Source: Ustilago trichophora (taxonomy: Eukaryota > Basidiomycota > Ustilaginomycetes > Ustilaginales > Ustilaginaceae). From it: a stretch of DNA of 64,000 nucleotides. Shown here in pieces: positions 38,320-48,700 of the stretch. Made by a program: the position numbers and the translations under genes. Position 1 is the first letter of the stretch, and every line of letters starts with the position of its first letter. The stretch covers positions 372,001-436,000 of the forward strand of contig OOIN01000011.1 of the NCBI GenBank assembly GCA_900323505.1, in the 5' to 3' direction. Below the pieces are notes generated by a model. It searched no databases, had not been told where the DNA came from, and was given only the letters and a program-made list of their open reading frames with translations.

Positions 38320-41300
38320 ATGGCAGCAATGGCGTTGTCAAATGCATCGCAAGCATGGCTCTTTGCCAAGCCAACACACGCCGACTACGATCAGGCTTTG
38401 GCCGCTCTTCGCATCGCCCAGCCAGCTGCAATCCTCTTGATTGCACTCGCCTCAGTCCTGCTTGACCCCACCAAGGCTTTCGTCTCGCATCTCTTCCACC
38501 CACGCCGTTCCGAGTACGACCAGCTCCGTGCCGAAGCCGACAGAGAGTACGAGCGCGATGAGGCCCCTCAGCCAACTCCAGTCATCGTGCCAGTTCGATC
38601 ACGTCGTCGCATCCTCACTCAGTCGACACAGGTCTGCTTGGCTGCTACCTTCTTCATCTCTGGCATTCTCATCATCCTTCGCGCTGTTCTTCCACCAAAG
38701 GAGTGGCAACCTGACCTTCCTCTCTGGGGCGCCATTGACATCCAAGCCCTCGGCGGTCTGCTCGCTTGGGGTTCCGTCGTCATCGCCGCACTGTGGGAAG
38801 AAAAAGTACGAGGCAGGGGAAGCTATGGTCGAGGCAAGTCAGCTTGGTCCGTCGCTGCAGGCGCAGCTACCGACATCTGCCTCCTCGTCTTTTACATGAT
38901 CCCCAAGGAGCGCCGAGACCTGCCGTCCACAAGCCCGTGGTCGATTGCTCAGCTCGCTCTCATCATCCTCCGTCTGCTTCTGCTCTACCCTGTCCTCATC
39001 CTTGCCTTGTCTTGGGACCGCGTTCGCTTTGTGCGTGCGGCTGACCTAGCCAACGAAGCAGCTGCAGCCGGTCCTTCTTCATCTCGCTCGGTTCCCACAA
39101 ATGGCGAGTCCACTGGTCTCCTTCAAGCCCGTGGTTCCTCGGCAACGCCCCAATATGGCGCCACGAGCAACAACGGCAATGGAACCCAAAATTCGGCTGC
39201 CAACTCGGGCACGCAGACTCCCAACCGCGATCCTAATGCCTCCATGGGTTTGACCGTCGCCGCTCAACCGCCTCCGCCGACCTTCAAGACCTTCTTGTAC
39301 CGCATTCGCTTCCTCTTCCCCTACCTCTGGCCCTCCAAATCCGTTCGACTCCAGCTCATCGCCGTGGCCTGCGTGACCCTGCTCTTCGCCGCCCGTGTCG
39401 TCAACTTCTTCACTCCGCTCGCCCTCGGTAAGCTTGTCGACGACCTTTCGACCGGTGCTTCCCCATGGCTCGATGTCGTCCTCTACGCCGGACTCAAGAT
39501 GCTCCAAGGATCTGGAAGCTTGTTGAGTGTTCTTCAGAACATCATGTGGGTGCCCGTCGAGCAGTACTCGGACCGCATGATGAGCATGATGGCCTTTGAG
39601 CATCTGCTCAACCTTAGCATGTCGTTCCACACCAAGAAAAAGACCGGCGAGGTGCTCAGAATCCTCGACCGTGGCAGCGCCATCAACAACTTCTTCCAGT
39701 ATCTCCTCTTCAGCTTGCTCCCCGTCTTTATCGATATCTTTGTCGCCATGATCTACATGACGCGCACCTTCAGCCCGGCCATCGGTGTCGCGCTCTTTGT
39801 CGTCATGGTCGCCTACACTTGGACCAGTGTCCAGCTCACCACCTGGCGTACGGGTCTCCGCCGTGCTATGAACAACAAGGACTCGATCTGCCGTGCCATC
39901 TCGGCCGATGTGCTCATGAACTGGGAAACCGTCAAGTGCTACTCGAACGAATCCTACGAGGCTGAGCGCTTCCGCAGCGCCTTGCAGGAATACCAGAAGG
40001 CTGAGTTCCAGGTGATCGGTAGTCTCAACATGCTCAACATGGTGCAGAATCTCATCTTGGCATTTGGCACGCTATTCACCATCATGCTCGTCGCTGGCAG
40101 TGTGGTGCGGGGCGAGACTACCAGCTCGCAATTCGTCGTTTTCGTCACCTATCTTCAGCAGGTGTACCAGCCCTTGTCGATGCTCGGCACTCTGTACCGC
40201 GTGGTGCAGCAGAACTTGGTGGATACCGACAAGCTCATGACGTTGCTCGAGGAAAAGACCGAGGTCAAGGATCTACCGGGTGCCAAGGACCTCGTGGTCA
40301 CCGACGGTGTCATCGAGTTCCAGGACGTGCACTTCTCGTACGACGGCAAGGTTGAAGCACTCAAGGGATTGAGCTTCAAGATCGACCGCCATTCGAGTGT
40401 GGCTCTGGTCGGTGAATCGGGCGCAGGCAAGTCGTCGGTGCTACGCTTGCTGTACCGCTTCTACGACATCCAGTCGGGTCGTATCCTGATTGACGGGCAG
40501 GACATTCGAAATGTGACCCAGCGTTCGCTTCGACGCGCCATCGGTGTGGTGCCTCAAGAACCTTCGCTCTTCAACAACGACATTCGCACCAACATTCTCT
40601 ATGGCGACACCAAGGCGTCAGACGAGGCTGTCGAAGCTGCCGCTCTTGCTGCCCAGATCCACGACCGCATCCAGAGCTTCCCTGAAGGCTACGGTACTGT
40701 AGTCGGCGAGCGTGGAGTCCGTCTCTCCGGAGGTGAAAAGCAGCGCGTAGCTATTGCACGAACCATCCTCAAGAACCCGCCCATCTTGCTGCTCGACGAG
40801 GCAACATCGGCGCTTGACAGTCAGACCGAACGTCAACTTCAGTCGGCGCTCAACAATCTTATGCAGGGCCGATCGAGTCTGACCATTGCGCACCGTCTTT
40901 CGACCATCATCAACTGTGATACCATCATTGTGATGGATGCAGGTCGCGTAGTGGAGGTTGGCTCGCATGCTGATCTCATTGCCAAAGCTGGGCTGTACAG
41001 CAAGATGTGGGAGCAGCAGATCAAGACGCAAAAGGAGCAGGAGGCGGCGGCTGCTGCGCAACAAGCCTCTCGTGAGATTGAGGTGGATGTCAAGGCCAAG
41101 AAGGATGACGCGCAGAAAGCTGAAGGCAAGCAGGTTGAGGCACAGCCAGGGTTGCTCGGCATCGTTCCACCCGCCGTCACTGGAGAACCAGAGAACCCAC
41201 TGAAGGAAGCCGATGAGGCCAAGACTGCTAACGCTGGAGGCAAAGAGGTGGAGAGTGGTGGCACCACTGAAGCGGAATCAGCCTCTACGGCTGTTGACGG

Positions 41301-41610
41301 ATCAGACGGTAAGGCAGCGGCACCCAGCCAAGCCGAGGTGCAGGCCGCTGCTGAGCTTGCCAAGAAGACCCAGCCGGACACAGCAACTGAGGATGGTGCG
41401 AATGGCAACAACGGTCTGTTGACGCCAGCACACGCTACAGATGGTACCCAGAGCGGATTGAGCTCACCATCGTTGCAGGACGACTCGCCTTCCGGATCCG
41501 ACCTTGCCAACAGCGGAACCTTGAGCAAGGACGACAAGAAGAAGCAGCAGAACCGCAAGAAGAACGCCAAGCGTCGCGAGAAGGAGAGGCAGAAGAAGTC
41601 TAGTGGATAG
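38320..41610 (+). CDS. HMT1: ABC half-transporter, heavy-metal-tolerance type (Hmt1/ABCB6-like)
   Basis: The protein has 1096 residues from the ATG at 38320 (a second ATG lies 9 bases on). Hmt1/ABCB6 proteins move heme, porphyrins, metal-thiol or phytochelatin complexes across vacuolar or other membranes. An N-terminal block of five or so membrane spans (about 25-255; AAILLIALASVLL, LAATFFISGILIILRAV) matches the extra TMD0 of this subfamily. The six-span ABC domain is about 330-620. The nucleotide-binding domain has Walker A GESGAGKSS (about 698), Q-loop VVPQEPSLFN, signature LSGGEKQRVAIARTI (about 802), Walker B ILLLDEATSALD (about 822) and IAHRLSTI. The last 175 residues are a disordered Ala/Glu-rich tail ending in a basic KKKQQNRKKNAKRREKER stretch. 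Substrate is inferred from subfamily only. Confidence 0.9.
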   Translation: MAAMALSNASQAWLFAKPTHADYDQALAALRIAQPAAILLIALASVLLDPTKAFVSHLFHPRRSEYDQLRAEADREYERDEAPQPTPVIVPVRSRRRILTQSTQVCLAATFFISGILIILRAVLPPKEWQPDLPLWGAIDIQALGGLLAWGSVVIAALWEEKVRGRGSYGRGKSAWSVAAGAATDICLLVFYMIPKERRDLPSTSPWSIAQLALIILRLLLLYPVLILALSWDRVRFVRAADLANEAAAAGPSSSRSVPTNGESTGLLQARGSSATPQYGATSNNGNGTQNSAANSGTQTPNRDPNASMGLTVAAQPPPPTFKTFLYRIRFLFPYLWPSKSVRLQLIAVACVTLLFAARVVNFFTPLALGKLVDDLSTGASPWLDVVLYAGLKMLQGSGSLLSVLQNIMWVPVEQYSDRMMSMMAFEHLLNLSMSFHTKKKTGEVLRILDRGSAINNFFQYLLFSLLPVFIDIFVAMIYMTRTFSPAIGVALFVVMVAYTWTSVQLTTWRTGLRRAMNNKDSICRAISADVLMNWETVKCYSNESYEAERFRSALQEYQKAEFQVIGSLNMLNMVQNLILAFGTLFTIMLVAGSVVRGETTSSQFVVFVTYLQQVYQPLSMLGTLYRVVQQNLVDTDKLMTLLEEKTEVKDLPGAKDLVVTDGVIEFQDVHFSYDGKVEALKGLSFKIDRHSSVALVGESGAGKSSVLRLLYRFYDIQSGRILIDGQDIRNVTQRSLRRAIGVVPQEPSLFNNDIRTNILYGDTKASDEAVEAAALAAQIHDRIQSFPEGYGTVVGERGVRLSGGEKQRVAIARTILKNPPILLLDEATSALDSQTERQLQSALNNLMQGRSSLTIAHRLSTIINCDTIIVMDAGRVVEVGSHADLIAKAGLYSKMWEQQIKTQKEQEAAAAAQQASREIEVDVKAKKDDAQKAEGKQVEAQPGLLGIVPPAVTGEPENPLKEADEAKTANAGGKEVESGGTTEAESASTAVDGSDGKAAAPSQAEVQAAAELAKKTQPDTATEDGANGNNGLLTPAHATDGTQSGLSSPSLQDDSPSGSDLANSGTLSKDDKKKQQNRKKNAKRREKERQKKSSG

Positions 41611-42644
41611 ACGACGGCGTCCGTCTGTTTGCCCTCACGATTTACCCTCAACACATCTCATATCATGTCCTACAGTACAGCTCTGATCTCCCAATCCATT
41701 CCTTCCGCCTTTCAACTTTGTCACGGACCATTTCTTCTCCCTTTTATACAAACCTCACACTCATTTCGAACCATTGATTCCATGTTGACTATGTCTTGGA
41801 AATGCTGCGATTGCATCGACTGCCTAGGAAATGTGGAAAAAGATGGCCATGCTTAAATGTGGGTTCTCTCACGTTGGTATGAAAGACCGCGTGTTTGCTG
41901 CAACCTGAGGTCAGCAGTTCTTTGAGACGCGACAGACAGCCTCAATTTGCCGCCGCAGAAGCCTATTCCTGTGATAAAGGAGGGTGAAGGGCGAGGGGGC
42001 AAAGGGTTAATGTACAGTACAAGTTGGCACTGTGCTGTGCTGTGCTGAGAATATTAGAAATTAAATTTTAGAAATCGAGCACGGGCGCTCCCTCATGCAT
42101 GCGAGGGGCCAACGTTCGAGTCAAAAAGATACTCTGAACCGACGGCGTCTGAGCAGCCAAAAAAAGAGCGTTCTGGAAACATGATCCACCTCCGCGGCTC
42201 ATCCGTCAACCATCACCCATCACATCACATTCACTTATCTGGATATCACATTTCGATCGGCATTGCTCGGTTTTACAACCAACAACTTCGAGCGGATCAC
42301 ATTCTTGATCAAGACCACCACCACCACCACAATCGCGCAAGCTTCGTCCGACCGTCTCCGTGGACTTGCCATTGACACCTGTTTGGCTGCTGTCGCTTCT
42401 CTTCGAGCCTCCACCCAACTCTCTTCACGCGTCGAAAGCTCAGTCGTCAGCCCACCAGCTTGGTCACTCCGTCTCGTCATCATCGAGGACTGGAGTCAAT
42501 CGTGATATCGTACCTGATTCTCGCCGCAGCCTGGCCGCCGGAACTTGCGGTGTCCTTTCGCGATCACGCGCACAGACGCTTCATCCAACAAGCCCCACTA
42601 GTCTCTCTTCAACTACCGTCGACAACGCCGCGGCTCGAATCACC
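41611..42644. promoter_or_regulatory. Intergenic region ABC transporter / DUF2408 gene
   Basis: A 1.03 kb spacer with TACAGTACAG at 41671-41680, TGTACAGTACA at 42011-42021 and a CTGTG run at 42030-42047. The last 280 bases are open in the frame of the downstream gene but have no ATG, so they are treated as leader. Confidence 0.55.
42011..42047. repeat. TACTGTAC-type motif followed by a TGTGC repeat
   Basis: TGTACAGTACA is followed within 10 bases by three and a half CTGTG/TGTGC units. The same pairing, octamer then CTGTGCTGTGCTG, appears at 61414-61443. Confidence 0.7.
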
Positions 42645-45101
42645 ATGTCGAGCATGTCGAGCATCCCACACGAGGAGCTGCCTATCCTTGAGGCGCTCAT
42701 CAACATCCGAAATCGCTTGACAGCACTCAAAAAGGACAGCTCCGAATTCATTCGATCCCACGATGTCCAGCAGCTATATCAGCAGGTTATCAAGCAGGTC
42801 ACCAAGCTCAACGCCGTTCGAGACGAACAGCAGGCCAACGCACAGGCTTCCTCCAGCGCCAGCTCCACTTCCGATCATCACGACCACGGCGATCAATCCA
42901 CCAGCAACGGTACCGACGACTCGCCTGTTCTCCAACAGAACCGCGTCGATACCACGTTGAACGACGTCTTCTCGCTGCTCAGTCTCTTTTTCCTCACCAT
43001 TGGACGCAGTCGAGAGAGTCCTGCCACCTTTTCGCAACTCAGCTGTATGAAGCAGTTGCTCGACCATCTTCAGGAATCGGGTATCTATACCGAAGCCGAC
43101 CTTCAACCTTTCGGTTCGCGTCTCGCCGAACTGCGCGAGATCATCCGCAGGGACGGCGAATGTGGACGCCATCCACCACAACTCACCAAGCTCATGACAC
43201 GCAAGCTCGAGGTTTGCGAAAAGATGGTCCGTAAGCTCGAAGGCTCGCTCAAGGTGCTCTCCGTCGAGCTGGTACCCATTCACCAGAAGATCATTTCCAT
43301 CCGCAGACAGCTCGCAGCCGCAGCAGCAAAACCCAAACCCGCTCGTGCAGAGATCAAGCAGCTGCAGGAAGAGTTGCGAAAGATCGATGCCAAACGTGTC
43401 GATGGCAAGTTCTTGGGTCCCGGTGGTAGCTCTGTCCCCGCAGGTCAGGCCATTCTCGTCGGTTTGCTGGAAGAATGCTTCGAGATCTGCCACGACATGA
43501 CCGTGCGCAACGACGAGGTCCCCATGACTTTGCAGCCTATCTACGACCGTCTGGTTGAGATCAAGTCTCAGCTCGAGCATCTGGTCTTGACACATCGATG
43601 GACACTTCGCGAAACCGATTTGTGGAACTACCAGGTGACGCTCAAGGAGATCGACCGCCTGCGAGTCAACGGTAAGTTTGTCGACTCGGAAGGCAAACAG
43701 CCCGAAGGCCAACTCGTGCTTCTTTACCTCCTGCGACGATGCTACGGTCTCATCTACCGACTTGTGGCTTCATCGGAACCCATCTCGGAGGAGCTCATGC
43801 CTATCAGCAACAAGCTTTCCACCGTCTCCAAGTGTCTCAAGGAGGTTTCCAAATACGGCGGACCCTTCACTATGCGTGACCTGTATCCATACCGTTTGGC
43901 GCTGCACCAGATCGATGGCATGAGAAGCAAGGTGCTCGACAAGGACGGCAACGATACCGGTGTGCGAAAGTGGCTCGGACGCGACGGCAGCGTTCCTGAA
44001 GGTCAAGCCATTCTGCGAGCTCAGTACGAAGAGGTCGAACAGACCATTGAAGAGATGCTCAACCGCGAGGATGACGACGACGATGACGACGAGGAAGAGA
44101 TCTGGGACAGCGACACCGCATCCAGTGCCGACCTTTCTGGCACGGAGTCAGCTGCATCGGACAGCGATGATGATGCCGAGGGTCCTTCCGCTGACATGGT
44201 TCGCCAGGCTTTGATGGCGCGCGGAGGTCCCATGATCGGTATGGCGCCACCCGATCAACCAGCGACACGACCTAACTCGGCAGCGCCATCGCGACATCCA
44301 AGCTCTGCATCGAGCGTCAATGGCCGAGACAGCGGATTTGGAAACGGATTCACGGCTATGACACCCATGACGGCGGCAACAGCATCACCTGCGGCCCCCG
44401 CGGCTGGTCATGGCAGCGTGGCAAGCTCGAGTGCTTCCACGCTGAAAGCTGCGCCGGTTGCGGGTGACGCGGCTTCGAGTGAGAGCACTGTTGCGGCGAG
44501 CAGCACGGCACTGCCGGCTGTGCCCACCACCACCACCGCCCCATCTGCCACGGCATCCCCTGTGCCTGTTGCTGGCTCTCCTGCGACCGCGCCCAAGTCG
44601 GAAGTTGACTCTACCGCAGCCTCGGCATCGTCCTCGACGCTCTCTGCTGTCACAAGTCCCGCATCAGGTGCCCCTGCACCAACCGCATCTCAACTGCGCT
44701 CGCAAAAGATCGGACGTGACTTCCGTGACGGTGTCGGCGATCTGACTGGTCTCAGCTCGCGCTCTCCTCCCGTCAACGTCGCCGATGGCAAGACCGCCTC
44801 GCTCCAATCGATCGCCCAAGCAAGCTCTACACCGCCCATGTCGGCATCCAACGGTGCCTCTCCCGCTCAGCTGGCACCGTTGCCATCGCAAGATTTGCCG
44901 GCCGACGCAGTCGAGAGGCTACCAGCAGGTGCTGCGCCATTGGCTATCCCGACACCGGGCATTCTGGAGGAGCAGAAGGGTTCCGGCCCTGCAGTAGGCA
45001 CCCATATCGACGCTTTGGCCCAGGGCTTCCAGGAGACGTCGATCAACGATCTTTTGTCAAGCTCGGCGGGCACTGCTCCGAGCAGCAGCACTACTTCTTA
45101 G
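42645..45101 (+). CDS. DUF2408 / UPF0662 family protein with internal repeats
   Basis: The protein has 818 residues; the start is the ATG at 42645 (a second follows 9 bases later), because upstream frame extension lacks ATG. The family is conserved in fungi and has no settled function. Residues 8-470 are conserved and helical and appear to contain repeated modules of about 85-90 residues: PILEALINIRNRLTAL (about 10), VPIHQKIISIRRQLAA (about 208), LQPIYDRLVEIKSQLEHLV (about 295) and LMPISNKLSTVSKCLKEV (about 384), with the companion motif RVDGKFLGPGGSSVPAGQ / RVNGKFVDSEGKQPEGQ / KWLGRDGSVPEGQ. An acidic stretch (REDDDDDDDEEEIWDSD) follows, then 300 disordered Ala/Ser/Pro residues. No membrane span or signal peptide. 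Confidence 0.85.
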   Translation: MSSMSSIPHEELPILEALINIRNRLTALKKDSSEFIRSHDVQQLYQQVIKQVTKLNAVRDEQQANAQASSSASSTSDHHDHGDQSTSNGTDDSPVLQQNRVDTTLNDVFSLLSLFFLTIGRSRESPATFSQLSCMKQLLDHLQESGIYTEADLQPFGSRLAELREIIRRDGECGRHPPQLTKLMTRKLEVCEKMVRKLEGSLKVLSVELVPIHQKIISIRRQLAAAAAKPKPARAEIKQLQEELRKIDAKRVDGKFLGPGGSSVPAGQAILVGLLEECFEICHDMTVRNDEVPMTLQPIYDRLVEIKSQLEHLVLTHRWTLRETDLWNYQVTLKEIDRLRVNGKFVDSEGKQPEGQLVLLYLLRRCYGLIYRLVASSEPISEELMPISNKLSTVSKCLKEVSKYGGPFTMRDLYPYRLALHQIDGMRSKVLDKDGNDTGVRKWLGRDGSVPEGQAILRAQYEEVEQTIEEMLNREDDDDDDDEEEIWDSDTASSADLSGTESAASDSDDDAEGPSADMVRQALMARGGPMIGMAPPDQPATRPNSAAPSRHPSSASSVNGRDSGFGNGFTAMTPMTAATASPAAPAAGHGSVASSSASTLKAAPVAGDAASSESTVAASSTALPAVPTTTTAPSATASPVPVAGSPATAPKSEVDSTAASASSSTLSAVTSPASGAPAPTASQLRSQKIGRDFRDGVGDLTGLSSRSPPVNVADGKTASLQSIAQASSTPPMSASNGASPAQLAPLPSQDLPADAVERLPAGAAPLAIPTPGILEEQKGSGPAVGTHIDALAQGFQETSINDLLSSSAGTAPSSSTTS

Positions 45102-45786
45102 TTATTTGGAGCTATCTGTTTTTGCCCTCTGTCACCATTCCACAAAATATCTCCCAATGGACACTTTTTTTTTTCTCAAGAGGCTTGGTCAGTCTGATAG
45201 TATGTATGGTAGCGAGTGACTCTCAGACGTGTGGATGTGATGAGAGACTGACACTGATGTGATTGAACGAGTAGCTCAGCTTGGCTTGATTCCCGGAAAG
45301 CAACAAGGCTGGCTTGTATGAATTTGAGTGTTGGTCGTGCATCCGTGCGAGCGAAAATCAGAGAAATCAGGCAGATGAGCGCGAGCGATCAGCGATCTAT
45401 CAGAAGAGCAGAGTGCTGGAGAAAATGAATAAAAAAAAATCAACACACAGCCGTTTCGGTCATCGCCAAATTGAGTTCCACCGCTTTTTTCAATTCTTTC
45501 CTCCTCCTCTCAACAACAACCTCAAGATTCCCTCAAGCAGCAAGGTCAGCCTCAGCAACAGTATCAGCGGCTACTTGCTTTCCTCAAGGCAGATGCTTTG
45601 ATCAGACACTCGGTCAATGCTCCTATCTCCTTGCCTCCAAGGCACAACCTAAACAGCATCATTCCAGCCAAACTTCATTTCGGTTGTCGTTGAAGCTTAT
45701 TGTCGTCCCACCGGCCTCATCTGCAGCTCAGCTTGCAGTGTACACACGAGCTCGCACGGACGATTCCATAAGTTTCATTTGTGATC
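45102..45786. promoter_or_regulatory. Intergenic region DUF2408 gene / nucleoporin
   Basis: A 685-base tandem spacer with short T and A runs. Nothing distinctive. Confidence 0.4.
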
Positions 45787-48700
45787 ATGGGTCCATCTAG
45801 ACATACAAGAGCGGCGGCGGCTGCCTCCGCTTCCTCGTCGAGTCGCAATGATGAGTCTGCTCCCGCTTCCACTCTGACCACAACAGCTCCATCTGCCTCA
45901 AGAACACCAACACGCGCCTCGCCATACGCGAGAACTCCGACCAAACCTTCGTCGGCACTTACTGGCCCTAGCACACCAACGTCGAGGACCAGCTCACCCA
46001 TGATGCTGCGTGAGATCTTTTCCATGATCAGTCCCTTCCGAGGGCATAGCAGGGCACGTCGCTCTGCTGCTTTCGGAGGGGCCGATGAGGCTGATGCAGA
46101 GGAAGAGCACGTCAAGAAAATTGCAGATGGCAATGCTGCTTCTCCGTCTTCCAAACTCGAGGATGTCGACGAGGCTGTCGATACAGAAGACCGTATGATT
46201 GAGGACGCCGAAGAGGGAGTTGCTGCGGCAGTCGCTTCGTCATCACCACAACCCAGCCAACCCAGCCGTCTTGCAGTACCGTCCTCGGGCCGATCGGCGT
46301 CTCGATCACCAAGTCCTAAACCTCGCTCCTCGATGCCAGCGCCACTTAGATCGCTACCGTTAGCCGACAGCGCACTGGTGACACCGGGTCTTCGACGCCA
46401 ATTCACTCACGCACAGCCTGAGCCCATCGCGTCGACACTTGCACCATCAACATCGTACGCACCTCCAACGCAGACCAGCCCAGTCTCCCGCAACTACGAT
46501 CTCCTCGCTCGATTCTTCTCCGAAAAGCAGCGCGGTGGTCAAGGCGGACTGACAGAAGTCGAAGTCGAAGGTTGCATTCGATTGATCGAGGAGAGTATGG
46601 CCACAGGACGCAACCTTGAGTCCGAGTTCACTGGCGCCTCTTCCTACGGGAGACCATACCCACCAGTGCAAACCAGCGGCTTTGCCCCTTCGTCCCGAGC
46701 CAGCAGCATCGCTCCTCCTGCCATGCCATCCTCGCAAAGCATGAACAACCTCTTCCACCCTGGCACCAACCGAATGCCTGCCTCGTCGAGCGCATACTCG
46801 TTCCTCGCTCCCCGCGCTCCCGCTCCGCAATCAGGGTTTGGCGGAACCGCGGCGCCCACTCGCAGACGACCCATCTACCTCGGTCCAGGCATGAGCGGGC
46901 TCTCGCTGAATCGCAGGCGGCCGGTAGTTGCAAGTGCGTCGCGTGCCTCGGCACTGGCCAAGACGCAAGCACAGGGCGGCTTCATGCCGAGATCTAGCAC
47001 CGACCCTAACCTCGCAAGGCACACTAGGGATGCGGATGAGACACAAGATGCATCAGATCGAGCGGAAGAGGCCAAGCGTCGTCGCACTGCCGCCGCCGCT
47101 GACGTTGGCTCGCCTGCTCAAGACCGCGACTTTGCAGCGGACCAGACAGCACAGTTCGAGCCGGCTTACGAGAAGCAGGCCCGTCAGAGCAGCCTTCTCG
47201 CCAAAGACATTGCTGCTTCTTCCACCAACGGCACCTCCAGCTCTCCATTTAAGCGGGCGGCTCCAGCAGCGGAGTCAGCAGGACTCGCCTCCACAAAGGC
47301 AAGCCCGCCAAAGGCACCCACACGCACCGCAAGCGCGATCCAAGACATCCTCAAGACTACACCGCCCGTGCGTCCTCCCACCAAGCCCGAACTCGTCAAC
47401 CCTTACCAGTCGGCCGCGTCGTTGGCTGCAAAGAGCAAGAAGACGGCTGAAGAGGAGGCTACCGCGACGACGCCTGTGCGCCGTTCGGCTCGCGCTTCGA
47501 TGCTGACCCGCGCCAAGGCGAGGGAGACGCAGAAAGCTGCCGAGAAGAGCAGTCCGCCCAAAGAGTCTGTGCTCGATCTGATCGAGCGTACTGCTCCCAA
47601 GACGGCCAGCAAGCGGAAGGCGGCGGTTGAGAAATCGGAGCCGCAGCACAATGGCAAGATCGCTGCCCCAGAGCCTGTCTCAGCCGTCACACCTGCTTCT
47701 GCTGCTGAGCCCTCGGTGGAAGAGCGCAAGCTGCAAAAGACTGAAGAGGTACAACGACGTCTCGAGGCGCTGACCAAGGCGAAGAACCAGCAGCAGCAAC
47801 AGCAGCAGCAGCAAAGTGCGTCCAAGCCTGCTGCCGCAGAGAAGACTACGAAGCCAACTTCCAGCCTCGTCGTACCCCCGCAGTACACGGCATCCAAGCC
47901 CAAGAAGCCTTCTCCGCTTTCGGCAGCTTTCCAAGCCCCAGACTCACCGAGCTCTGATTCGGAAGCTGCGGCGCCAGTCCAGCCACGCGGACCCACGATC
48001 GCCCAGCCTTCTTTCAGCTTTGGTAGCCCCGCTGCCAGTACGGCAAAGGCTCCATTGTCCGGATTCTCGTTCAGCGCGCCCAAGCCAAGCACTTCGACCC
48101 CGGCTCCAGCAGCAGCTGCTGCTCCGTCCACCGGTTTCTCCTTTTCGAAGCCAGCAGCTTCGGCAGCACCAGTAACCTCGGCCGCACCCGCTGCTGCTCC
48201 TTCTTCCAGTTCATGCTCGTTCAGTCCAGTCGCCGCTGCACCAGCAGCTCAGAAACCAGCCACTGCTGCTCCGTTGACTGGGTTCAGCTTCTCCACCCCT
48301 TCCGTATCCACTTCTACTGCTCCAAGCTTGACCACTGCTGCTGCAGGGTCAGGATTGAGCTCGTCACCCCGTGGCGAGGTGTCGGCAGAAGACGTGTCGA
48401 AGCTGCCCAAGTTCGACTGGCAGGTGCCCGCTGTCTCGGCGGCCACGAATGCAGGCGCGGACAAGGCGTTGCGAGATGAGATCAAGTCGGTTGCTCAAGC
48501 AGCGCTGCCCAAGTTTGATTTTGTTTACGATATCGAGACGACATCCAGTGCTGGAGACAAGAAGGTGGAGACTGCGAATGTTGCCCCGGCGAAAGCTGCT
48601 CCTGCGCCTGTTGGAGGATTCAGCTTCTCGGCTACCGCTCAACCCACTCCTGCTGCTGCACCGGCAGCCACCGAAACAGCAGACAGCACCGAAGACGCAT

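Noticed and set aside
42109..42120. GTTCGAGTC resembling a tRNA B box
   Set aside because: Flanking bases do not pair as a T-arm, and no acceptor stem or A box is present at the right spacing.
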